Assembly (NCBI GenBank): GCA_020056865.1
Contig: JAGVGX010000111.1
Span: 1 to 63,021, forward strand
DNA from: Desulfobacterales bacterium
GTDB taxonomy: Bacteria > Desulfobacterota > Desulfobacteria > Desulfobacterales > BuS5
Direction: 5' to 3'
Length of the DNA stretch: 63,021 nucleotides
Position 1 is the first letter of the stretch, and every line of letters begins with the position of its first letter. Of this stretch, positions 51,698-59,469 are shown piece after piece. Under the pieces are notes generated by a model that was not told the origin of the DNA, ran no database searches, and saw only the letters and a program-made list of their open reading frames with translations. Position numbers and translations under genes: made by a program.

Positions 51698-52788
51698 AAC
51701 GGTCCCTTGAACCAGTCTCCTGGCACGTCATGTGGCTGTCTCTGTAATAAAGACAGGTCACTCTTTGCCAATCTATATCCAAGCATATCATTAACGGCCG
51801 CTGCAATATCCATCGATCCTTTATAATAGACCTTAGAAAGAGGGGGGCTTGTCGGCGATGGCAAATCCGGCAGGGCCAAAAGTTTTGGCGCGCACTTTAA
51901 AGATTCAAAACATTCTGATGAAACACGTGCAACAATCTCTGAGCCGACTGAGCAGAAATCATTTGCCGTATCGAGAACAATGAGCCGGCCTGTTTTGCGA
52001 ACGGAAGCGAATACTGTTTCCCAGTCGAGGGGTTTTATGGTGCGGAGATCGATGAGTTCGCAGGATGGTGAATCTACCCTCCCCGACCCTCCCTTACAAA
52101 GGGAGGGAGATGAGGTCAAAAACTCTACTGCATGCAAAGCCTCAATCGTCATATATGACATGGAAACAATTGTGACATCATTGCCTTCTTTCAAAACTTG
52201 AGCCTTTCCAATTGGAACACGATAATCACCATCAGGAACTTCCCCTTCAAGATTGTGAAGCCATCTGTGTTCCAGAAAAACTACCGGATTATTATCATAA
52301 ATACTTGAAAGAAGAAGACCCTTCGCATCCGCAGTTGTCGCCGGCATTACAACTTTTAGTCCGGGCACATGCGCAAACCATGACTGTAAATTCTGTGAAT
52401 GAGTCGGACCCTGTCCCCATCCTCGGCCTAATATCAGCCTAATCGTAATAGGCACGTGAGACCGCCCGCCGAACATATAGTGCCATTTCGCAGCGTTATT
52501 TACCAATTGATCCATTGCTAACAGGAAAAAATCGAGCCGCTGATGAATCATTATAGGTCTAATTCCATTGAGCGCCGAGCCAATCGCGATCCCGGTCATC
52601 GCATTTTCAGACACCGGCATGTCAAAAACGCGCCTATTGCCAAACTTTTCCTGGAGTCCAAGTGTTGTCCCAAAAACCCCCTTCGGATCATCAACACCAA
52701 GACCATAGCAAATAACATTCTTGTCCATTTCCATTGCCTGAGACAATGCGTCATTGATTGCTTGGGCAAATGTCATTTTTTTATGCAT
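51694..52788 (-). CDS. E1-beta subunit of a TPP 2-oxoacid dehydrogenase-type enzyme
   Basis: The beta subunit holds the pyrimidine-binding domain with activating Glu61 in DMPVSENAMTG, then GWGQGPTHSQ and SPPLSKVYYKGSMDI near the end. It pairs with the alpha subunit upstream (8-base overlap). No E2 lipoyl-acyltransferase or E3 gene occurs in the window, so it is not a complete pyruvate dehydrogenase. Residues of about 225-243 include a peptide encoded by a hairpin repeat (52087-52107) inserted in frame before CELIDLRTIKP. The active-site regions are not affected. Confidence 0.9.
   Translation of the reverse strand: MHKKMTFAQAINDALSQAMEMDKNVICYGLGVDDPKGVFGTTLGLQEKFGNRRVFDMPVSENAMTGIAIGSALNGIRPIMIHQRLDFFLLAMDQLVNNAAKWHYMFGGRSHVPITIRLILGRGWGQGPTHSQNLQSWFAHVPGLKVVMPATTADAKGLLLSSIYDNNPVVFLEHRWLHNLEGEVPDGDYRVPIGKAQVLKEGNDVTIVSMSYMTIEALHAVEFLTSSPSLCKGGSGRVDSPSCELIDLRTIKPLDWETVFASVRKTGRLIVLDTANDFCSVGSEIVARVSSECFESLKCAPKLLALPDLPSPTSPPLSKVYYKGSMDIAAAVNDMLGYRLAKSDLSLLQRQPHDVPGDWFKGPF
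52087..52107. repeat. Palindrome inside the E1-beta gene
   Basis: Perfect 9-base arms ccctccctt (52087-52095) and aagggaggg (52099-52107) flank an aca loop. The element is in frame and encodes a peptide like SPSLCKGGSGR just before a conserved IDLRTIKP strand. It is another dispersed repeat inside a coding region, far from those in carA/carB. Confidence 0.85.
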
Positions 52789-53758
52789 AAATATGTGTGT
52801 TTAAATCATCTTCAATCGGAAAAGCTGATGTTTCAGCAAATTCAAACGACTGATTAACGTCTGCAATAACATCTGCTTCCATCCTATGCGCTTCTTCCTT
52901 CGTTAATACACATTCATCAATCAATTTAGCTTTCAACCTTTTAACCGGGTCTTTAGCCTTCCATCCCAAATATTCCGCTTCAGTTCGATATCCGATATCG
53001 TTGTCAAAATTAGGCCCGCAGTGTTCACGCCAGCGATATGTGGAAAATTCAAAAAACTGTGGTCCGCAATCACTGCGGAGATCTCTCACAGCTGATTCAA
53101 TCTTTTCATAAACTTCAATGGCATTGTTACCGTCTCCAAAGTCAGACCTGACACCCAAACCCTCAACCATTTTATGAATTTTTCGCCATTTTGGCTGGCG
53201 AACTTTGAGTGGGGAATAGACAGAATACAAATTATTTTCACAAATAAACAGAACGGGCAAATTTCTCAAAACAGCGAAATTAACCGATTCATAAAACACA
53301 CCCTCTTCGGTCGCACCGTCTCCAAGGTATACACAGCTAACCTGATCGGTGCCGTTGAGTTCTATTGAAAGCCCTAAACCCACTCCGACCGGAATTGTAC
53401 CGCCAACGATAGCCGTTGAACCCATAAATCCGACTTCCTTGTCGATAAGGTGCATTGAACCGCCCTTGCCGGCCGAACATCCCGTTGCCTTGCCGTATAT
53501 CTCAGCGATCATTCTGTCCAAATTGCCGCCCTTGCCTAAATAATGCCCGTGCGCTCTGTGCGTGCTGACGACAAAATCATCCTCCCGAAGAGCGACACCG
53601 ACGGCCGCACCAACAGCCTCCTGACCAGTGCATAGATGCGTTGGACAACGCATCTTCCATTCCGAATACCGCTCGGCGATTGTCTCCTCTGTTGTGCGAA
53701 TAAGAACCATGCGCCGAAAGATTTCTTTGGCTGTCTCGGGTTTGATGTTTAATGGCAT
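52781..53758 (-). CDS. E1-alpha subunit of a TPP 2-oxoacid dehydrogenase-type enzyme
   Basis: The alpha subunit binds TPP diphosphate: LGDGATEEGVFYES (GDGA 146-149) and ENN (174-176) form the TPP motif. THRAHGHYL (67-71) and the GKGGSMH loop (97-103) are typical. It has 325 residues. The E1 pair without E2/E3 could act as a carboligase that transfers an acyl anion, as inferred for similar pairs in octose-type sugar biosynthesis clusters. It starts 16 bases after the stop of the upstream epimerase gene at 53775. Confidence 0.9.
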   Translation of the reverse strand: MPLNIKPETAKEIFRRMVLIRTTEETIAERYSEWKMRCPTHLCTGQEAVGAAVGVALREDDFVVSTHRAHGHYLGKGGNLDRMIAEIYGKATGCSAGKGGSMHLIDKEVGFMGSTAIVGGTIPVGVGLGLSIELNGTDQVSCVYLGDGATEEGVFYESVNFAVLRNLPVLFICENNLYSVYSPLKVRQPKWRKIHKMVEGLGVRSDFGDGNNAIEVYEKIESAVRDLRSDCGPQFFEFSTYRWREHCGPNFDNDIGYRTEAEYLGWKAKDPVKRLKAKLIDECVLTKEEAHRMEADVIADVNQSFEFAETSAFPIEDDLNTHIYA

Positions 53759-53774
53759 ATCGAGATTAAAATGA

Positions 53775-54713
53775 CTACACCGCCAAACTCTTCATCGTTC
53801 TAATATTATAATATTTGTCATCATCTTTTAACTTATCGACATTGAACACATCGATGATCTCTTTGATCGCATCTAAAACCTTATATTTTGGTGAAAAACC
53901 TGCCGCCAAAAGTTTTTTTGAACATATGCGATATGAGCGCGGATCATTTGATTCAGTTCTAACAATTTCCACCGGAACAAACTGTGTAACCATTTTAGCT
54001 ATATCCATTATGGAGATATTTTCGAAACCAGCATTGTAAATGCCGCTGAACTTTGTACCATTATTCAAAAAGTGCACATATGCTTCGACCATATCTTTTA
54101 TATGTATGTTTGGCCTTGTCTGGTCGCCTCCAAACACTGTAATCTTGTGCTTTGCCAAGGCCTGCATTGTCAACATGTTTACGGAAAGATCGAGACGCAT
54201 TCGTGGCGAATATCCGCAAACAGTCGCCGGTCGAATGATTTGAACACATATTTTATTCTGATAACTTAACAACACACGCTCAGCTACCATCTTTGTTTTG
54301 TTGTAGTCAGAAATCGGCACCAGAGGGAGCTCCTCTGTTACTTCCGGTTCTTCTTTGACACCATAGACACTGCCTGAACTCGCATAGATAAATTGCTTCA
54401 CGCCATTTTTGATCGCCTTCTCAACCAACTGCATCGTCCCCAATGCATTTACCTCCCATGAAAGCTTCGGGTTTAAGTCACTGCATGGATCATTGGCTAC
54501 ATTTGCAAGATGCATAACGACATCTACACCATCCATGGGAATATCATCAATATTGCGAATATCTTCCCTAATAATTTTGAGGCTCTTATGTGGTTTTAGA
54601 TAATTTCCAAACCACTGAATATCCACAACAGTAACATCATGCCCTTCATTCAATAGGCGTTCTGTCAACAATGTGCCCACATAACCGCATCCACCTGTAA
54701 GTAAAATTTTCAT
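53775..54713 (-). CDS. NAD-dependent sugar epimerase/dehydratase
   Basis: Extended SDR with TGGCGYVGTLLTERLL, ASSGSVYGVK and YNKTK (Tyr-x3-Lys). It has 312 residues and a general NDP-sugar epimerase pattern without a specific family mark. It lies between the E1-alpha gene and a second SDR enzyme, so both may act on one 4-keto sugar pathway. Confidence 0.88.
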   Translation of the reverse strand: MKILLTGGCGYVGTLLTERLLNEGHDVTVVDIQWFGNYLKPHKSLKIIREDIRNIDDIPMDGVDVVMHLANVANDPCSDLNPKLSWEVNALGTMQLVEKAIKNGVKQFIYASSGSVYGVKEEPEVTEELPLVPISDYNKTKMVAERVLLSYQNKICVQIIRPATVCGYSPRMRLDLSVNMLTMQALAKHKITVFGGDQTRPNIHIKDMVEAYVHFLNNGTKFSGIYNAGFENISIMDIAKMVTQFVPVEIVRTESNDPRSYRICSKKLLAAGFSPKYKVLDAIKEIIDVFNVDKLKDDDKYYNIRTMKSLAV

Positions 54714-54734
54714 ATTATCCTTTCAACTTTTGCC

Positions 54735-55733
54735 CTATTCTTTATGAACATAATCAAACGGCTGTTTCGATAAGACATCAAGGTTATCTCCTACCCATCT
54801 GATCGTTTCTTCAATCCCCTGCTCAAGTTCAATTTGAGGTTTCCAACCAAGTGTTTCGATGGCCTTAGCGCTGTCCAAAAGATATGCAGAGTCTTTGCCT
54901 AATCTTTCACCAACCGCATCAACCTTATCTTCAAAACTCACATTCATTTGTTCTGCGATCATTTTCACCACTTCCCTTATTGAAATATTTCTCGTGGTTG
55001 AAAAGTGATATGTCTCACCTATTGGGGCATCTGTTGCCGCTCGATACGTCCCGTCAGCGACATCTCTTATGTGAATAAAAGAACGGACAGAATGTCCGCC
55101 GCCATGCAACTGTAACTTTTTATCGAGCATAAAAAACAAAATTGTGCGCGGAATAATTCTATATAATTGCTGGCCCGGTCCAAAAACGTTCGCGGCACGA
55201 GTAAAGACCACAGGAAAATTATAAGCCTTATAAAAGCTCATCAGACTCATATCCGCCGCAGCACGCGACACAGCATAAGGTGTGCTGGGATTATAGCTTG
55301 TATGTTCTTTTATCAAACCTCCACACGCGCCATAAACTTCGGGCGTAGAAACATGAACATACTTTTTCAAAAAATTAAGTTTTCTTAGCTCGTCGTGCAA
55401 CTTGACGGTAGCCACAGTATTTGTCTGAAACCAATGTTCCGGATGTTGCCAACTCTCGGCAACCATGCTCTGCGCCGCAAAGTTAACAACATAATCCGGC
55501 CTAAAATCATTTATAACACCCATGATGTCCGGCAGATGGCGATTTAAATCCATTTGGCAAAACTTAAAATGACTGCGGCCGCACCATTTATATGGAAGAA
55601 AAACACTGTTGGGTTCCTGTGAGCGGCCTATCCCAACCACTTCTATATCGTTTTTTAAGAGGCAAGATACAAAACTAGCGCCGGAAAAGGAATTACTGCC
55701 AACAACCACGAATTTATTATTTTTTGTTACCAT
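54735..55733 (-). CDS. NDP-sugar SDR enzyme with altered catalytic residues
   Basis: The protein resembles RmlB/CDP-glucose dehydratases. It carries STPEVYG (129-135) where the dehydratase motif is STDEVYG, so the Asp is replaced by Pro. The catalytic pair is Tyr153 with Arg157 in place of Lys (YAVSR). The nucleotide loop is GSNSFSG instead of GxxGxxG. Its 332 residues and other segments (VNFAAQSMVAESW, VFGPGQQLYRIIPR) are normal. It may still be a dehydratase or epimerase, but with changed chemistry. It overlaps the SIS gene end by seven bases. Confidence 0.8.
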   Translation of the reverse strand: MVTKNNKFVVVGSNSFSGASFVSCLLKNDIEVVGIGRSQEPNSVFLPYKWCGRSHFKFCQMDLNRHLPDIMGVINDFRPDYVVNFAAQSMVAESWQHPEHWFQTNTVATVKLHDELRKLNFLKKYVHVSTPEVYGACGGLIKEHTSYNPSTPYAVSRAAADMSLMSFYKAYNFPVVFTRAANVFGPGQQLYRIIPRTILFFMLDKKLQLHGGGHSVRSFIHIRDVADGTYRAATDAPIGETYHFSTTRNISIREVVKMIAEQMNVSFEDKVDAVGERLGKDSAYLLDSAKAIETLGWKPQIELEQGIEETIRWVGDNLDVLSKQPFDYVHKE

Positions 55734-56338
55734 GTATCTTCTCCTCTGTTCACAGAATTTGCCAGATCAAGTATGGCATGGCATATCGACAAATGCGTGA
55801 TTTCGACCGGACCGTACCCTTTGCTCTTCACATAAAAATTAACATCCCCCATTTGACGAAGCGGATTGTCGGCTTCAAAGCCGGAGAGCGAAATGACCTT
55901 CATCCCCTTTTCACGGGCAGCTTTGACGGCATTTAATATATTGGCCGATTTTCCTGAACTGCTGATAGCCACAAGCATGTCTTCGGGACGCCCATGCATT
56001 TCGATCGGTTTGCCGAAGACATGTTCATAACCGTAGTCATTGCCAAGGCAGGTCAGCTGGGCTGCATCATTAAAAGCATCTGACCTGATTCCACCGCTCT
56101 TCCAAAAATCGACCGCCATGTGGCTTGCGATAGTTGCGCTTCCACCGTTGCCAACAAAATAAACCTTACCGCCCTTTTTATGTGCATCGAGAATCTTCTT
56201 GAATGTCTCGTCAATCCCAATCTCCAAAGCAATCTTATCTCCATCAGCCGTGGTTACGACAATGGAACGGTGGACATCCATCAACTTATTGATGTAGTCC
56301 TGAATTCTATGACCAATCACTAAATTATTATTCATCAT
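55727..56338 (-). CDS. GmhA-like SIS isomerase with changed metal residues
   Basis: This SIS-domain protein has FVGNGGSATIASH and VAISSSGKSANILNA phosphosugar motifs as in GmhA. The usual zinc residues are changed: His is kept in SHMAVDFW, but the acidic residue after it is Asp and the late Gln of GmhA is replaced around EITHLSICH. The other copy at 62336 keeps the standard set. It may isomerise a different phospho-sugar. It precedes the kinase/nucleotidyltransferase fusion in the map and follows it in transcription order. Confidence 0.8.
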   Translation of the reverse strand: MMNNNLVIGHRIQDYINKLMDVHRSIVVTTADGDKIALEIGIDETFKKILDAHKKGGKVYFVGNGGSATIASHMAVDFWKSGGIRSDAFNDAAQLTCLGNDYGYEHVFGKPIEMHGRPEDMLVAISSSGKSANILNAVKAAREKGMKVISLSGFEADNPLRQMGDVNFYVKSKGYGPVEITHLSICHAILDLANSVNRGEDTW

Positions 56339-56348
56339 ATGACCTCGC

Positions 56349-57875
56349 TCACTTTAGAAGTGTTTCTATGCTTTTTAACAATTGCAAGCGGTCAATCGAC
56401 CTTTGATTTCCAACTATGGTAACAGCCTGCGCGCCAATCATATTGCCCACAAAATTTATCATTTCCGGCGGAAATTCCTTGGCGGCAAACATTGATGTCA
56501 AGCCAAACACTGCATCACCGGCCCCGATCCTGTCAACTACCTTTACGGCCAATGACGGACATTCATAGAAAGAACCATCCCGATGGTAAAGAATCGAACC
56601 GTTTTTGCCGCGTGTTATCATTATCATCTGGCTATCAAGCTTTCTTGCAAGGTTCTCAACGAGACGCCTTATGTCGCCCTCACGCTCTCTTTGGTCCAAC
56701 CGCAATTCACCTTCATGAATTGAAATATAATTTGCGCGGGGATATTTTGAGATAGCATGAAAGCCGATATTTGCCGCATTAATTTGTGTGTTTACTGCAA
56801 GATACGCCTTGCTCTCACAAAGCGCTTTTCTCAAACGCTTCGTAAGAAGGCCGTGCCCAAAATCATTCACAATAACAACATCACTCGTTACAAGACAGCG
56901 TGTCAACCTCTCTAAAAATAAATTCTCTTCATCTTCACTTATCGGCTTATCATTCATCTCATAGATCTCTAACAGTTTTTGAACCATGTAGCTTTCAACA
57001 TATCTGCGTTTTACGATAGTCGGCGAATCGGATTTGTCGATTAGCATGGGCACCACATTATCTTTGAGGCTTTTCAATATAAAATCTTTGCGGGAATTAA
57101 TAGCCCCCACATAGGTCAGGAGATTCACTTCCTTGCAAAAATCCGCAATGTGATTTGCAACGGCCAATGCTCCACCGGCATGAATCTCTCTGGAATTATA
57201 TTTCATCGCCAAGATCGCTTCTTTCGAAGACTTACCGAGCGCTGTCGTGTAAACATATTCGTCAAGAATTGCCTCGCCGATTACCGTCACTCTTAAATCT
57301 CTAAGTGTTTCAAATCGTCTAAATATATCAGCGGCTTTAAATTGCTTTTTGAATGATTCGAGAAATGCCTTTACATCATCAGAGAGCACGTCAAAATGGT
57401 TGTTAATAATACTAGAGCTGCTAAATGTTATATCACTTGTAAATTTAATCTCGCCTCCAACTTCGCGCACAGTAGACTCTTCAAGACTTATTCCTCCGCT
57501 GATATCCTTTGTCGCATCTTTGTAATCCGGCCCTTTAACATAGAAATCTGGTTTCAGCATTTTAATGGTTTCGACGGCGGTAGGCCACTCGTTAATGGCG
57601 ACAAAATCGACACAACTGAAAGATGCGAGCATTTCCGCCCTCAAATGTTGATTAAAAACCGGCCTGTCAGGACCTTTGTTAACATATTGATCAGGCGTCA
57701 AAGTAACAACTAAAACATCACCGAACTGACGCGCTTCCTTAAAATATCTGATGTGCCCAACATGCAAAACATCAAACACTCCATGACAATGAACTATTTT
57801 TCCTCCGGCTTTTTTGCTGGTGTCAATTAATGACGCCAGTCTTTCAAGCGAAACAATTTTATCATTAGCGTTCAT
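56349..57875 (-). CDS. Nucleotidyltransferase-PfkB kinase fusion (HldE-like, inverted domain order)
   Basis: The N-terminal domain (about 1-170) is a cytidylyltransferase-like nucleotidyltransferase with GVFDVLHVGH (His38, His41). The C-terminal domain (about 190-508) is a ribokinase-type sugar kinase with the RIGAGDAVFG motif. E. coli HldE has the kinase first and the ADP-transferase second, so the order here is reversed. By analogy it would phosphorylate and activate a heptose or related phospho-sugar. The substrate may come from the SIS protein next to it. The ATG overlaps the deacetylase stop by four bases. Confidence 0.88.
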   Translation of the reverse strand: MNANDKIVSLERLASLIDTSKKAGGKIVHCHGVFDVLHVGHIRYFKEARQFGDVLVVTLTPDQYVNKGPDRPVFNQHLRAEMLASFSCVDFVAINEWPTAVETIKMLKPDFYVKGPDYKDATKDISGGISLEESTVREVGGEIKFTSDITFSSSSIINNHFDVLSDDVKAFLESFKKQFKAADIFRRFETLRDLRVTVIGEAILDEYVYTTALGKSSKEAILAMKYNSREIHAGGALAVANHIADFCKEVNLLTYVGAINSRKDFILKSLKDNVVPMLIDKSDSPTIVKRRYVESYMVQKLLEIYEMNDKPISEDEENLFLERLTRCLVTSDVVIVNDFGHGLLTKRLRKALCESKAYLAVNTQINAANIGFHAISKYPRANYISIHEGELRLDQREREGDIRRLVENLARKLDSQMIMITRGKNGSILYHRDGSFYECPSLAVKVVDRIGAGDAVFGLTSMFAAKEFPPEMINFVGNMIGAQAVTIVGNQRSIDRLQLLKSIETLLK

Positions 57876-59026
57876 GGTATATTCCCAAGCTCCGAAAAAG
57901 TATAAAATTTTAACCCCATTTCATTTGCTGACTTAAGTATCGCCTCTAATTTAGCAAGAGAAATTACATAAGTTTCGTTGCTATTAGCCGGCGTGTGGGC
58001 AATTAAAACAATAATCTTACTGTTTTGCCTAGCCAGTTGCATGCCACCAATTATATTCTTTATTGAACTGCCACCATTATCAATCCACAAACTGTATAAT
58101 CCTCTTGTTTCGCCTGGGAAACAATGAAAGAAGAGACCTTCACCTCCTGTAGAACTAACTCCATATCTTAAAAAACTAAAATAGTTGAACAAAACAGAAT
58201 CTGTTCTACTGTTACGATGACCACCGGGATAAGCAAAGGTTTTTGGTTCAAGCCCCCAGCCTTTCATAATATCTATTGCGGGAATAATATCAGTTTTCAC
58301 ATACTCATCGATAAGACCTTTTTTTTCATAATCCAGGGCATCTTTATGCATAAGCCCATGTGCTGCTATTTCATGTCCTTCGCTATTTAACTTGTGAAAT
58401 TTCTGAATTTGCTCATTAGTAAAACCGTTAAGATATGTAACAAAAAAAGTAGCCTTTGCTCCATAAGTTCTAAGAAGGTCTTTTATAGAATACCAAGCAT
58501 CAATTGCCAAATCATCGAAAGTCAGCACTACACCTGGTTGATCACAAGACCCTATAAATGTCCCATCACCCCTGATATCGCCATTTGCAATTGCGGTAAA
58601 TTCCGAATTTGCAGTCTCAACAAGCGGCATGCCTTCGGCAGAAAGAGCATCTGTTGAAATTTTAACATCATAGATTGTATTTGAAATGGGGTCCGAGGAA
58701 GGCGTAAATGTGAGCGTGGTTCTGTCGTCACTCCAACTAAACACCCCCCCAACTTTGTTCCCTTGCACCGTAACCGATATTGCATCTTCAGTGGATTCTG
58801 CGTGCATTTCCGCTGAAAAAGACGATGTAACCGAGAGCTCGCTCTGTGTTGTGCTTTCGGCTAGACCCAACTCTGCTGCGTCCGTCTGCACCAACTTCAA
58901 GGTAACGGTTGGGGCCGTGGTCGGGGTCCCGTCACCGCCGTTATTCGTTGTATTCACCCCGACATCGCCACAACCAGCGCTAAGGACAACTAAAACCGCC
59001 AAAACTCTGTTGGCATTTATCTTCAT
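57872..59026 (-). CDS. Lipoprotein polysaccharide deacetylase with Ig-like domain
   Basis: A lipoprotein signal with lipobox LSAGC (Cys19) is followed by a Thr/Gly-rich linker, an SbsA-type Ig-like domain (about 40-148) and a NodB-fold deacetylase (about 160-384). The catalytic residues are Asp171/Asp172 in LTFDD and the metal pair His223/His227 in AAHGLMH. FAYPGGHRN is another family motif. It would deacetylate a glycan on the cell surface. It is placed among nucleotide-sugar genes with four-base overlaps on both sides. Confidence 0.88.
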   Translation of the reverse strand: MKINANRVLAVLVVLSAGCGDVGVNTTNNGGDGTPTTAPTVTLKLVQTDAAELGLAESTTQSELSVTSSFSAEMHAESTEDAISVTVQGNKVGGVFSWSDDRTTLTFTPSSDPISNTIYDVKISTDALSAEGMPLVETANSEFTAIANGDIRGDGTFIGSCDQPGVVLTFDDLAIDAWYSIKDLLRTYGAKATFFVTYLNGFTNEQIQKFHKLNSEGHEIAAHGLMHKDALDYEKKGLIDEYVKTDIIPAIDIMKGWGLEPKTFAYPGGHRNSRTDSVLFNYFSFLRYGVSSTGGEGLFFHCFPGETRGLYSLWIDNGGSSIKNIIGGMQLARQNSKIIVLIAHTPANSNETYVISLAKLEAILKSANEMGLKFYTFSELGNIP

Positions 59027-59469
59027 AACATTTCGACCAATTCAATTCGAATATCGCTTGGATCGAAACAAAAACAGACCTTTGCGATTTTTTCGGATGA
59101 AAGCACCGGTTTGCTAAGAAATCTGACACTTTCCCTTGAGAGACGTTCGTAAGCCTCATCTATATTTCCTGTTTGAAAGGCAATGTGGCAACATCCGACG
59201 TTATAAGTGGGTTGACGGATCAAATTGGTTGGATGGTTAAGATATTCCAGCAATTCAATGACCATTTTTTTATCGGCGGTTTCCAATTTTATCATGTGGA
59301 CATTGGCTCCTGAAATACCGGTGATTATATTTATGTATTCACTATCGTCATAGAAATCTTGGATTACTTTTAATCCCAATAAATCCCTATAAAAATGCAG
59401 AGATAAACCCATATTTTCAACGATTATTCCAATATGCCTACATCCTGTTACAATAGATTCCTTGTCCAT
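59023..59469 (-). CDS. VOC family metalloenzyme (glyoxalase/epimerase-like)
   Basis: This is a 148-residue single-VOC protein. The metal-binding residues are His12 (CRHIGI), Glu72 or Glu75, His95 (CCHIAF) and Glu143 in the C-terminal RIELVEML. Similar proteins include methylmalonyl-CoA epimerase and glyoxalase I. Placed between an aminotransferase and a deacetylase lipoprotein, it may epimerise or isomerise a small acid or sugar precursor. Substrate unknown. Confidence 0.85.
   Translation of the reverse strand: MDKESIVTGCRHIGIIVENMGLSLHFYRDLLGLKVIQDFYDDSEYINIITGISGANVHMIKLETADKKMVIELLEYLNHPTNLIRQPTYNVGCCHIAFQTGNIDEAYERLSRESVRFLSKPVLSSEKIAKVCFCFDPSDIRIELVEML

Noticed and set aside
51694..53758. 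Pyruvate dehydrogenase complex
   Set aside because: E1-alpha and E1-beta are present, but no E2 or E3 gene is near, and the neighbours are sugar-modifying genes.
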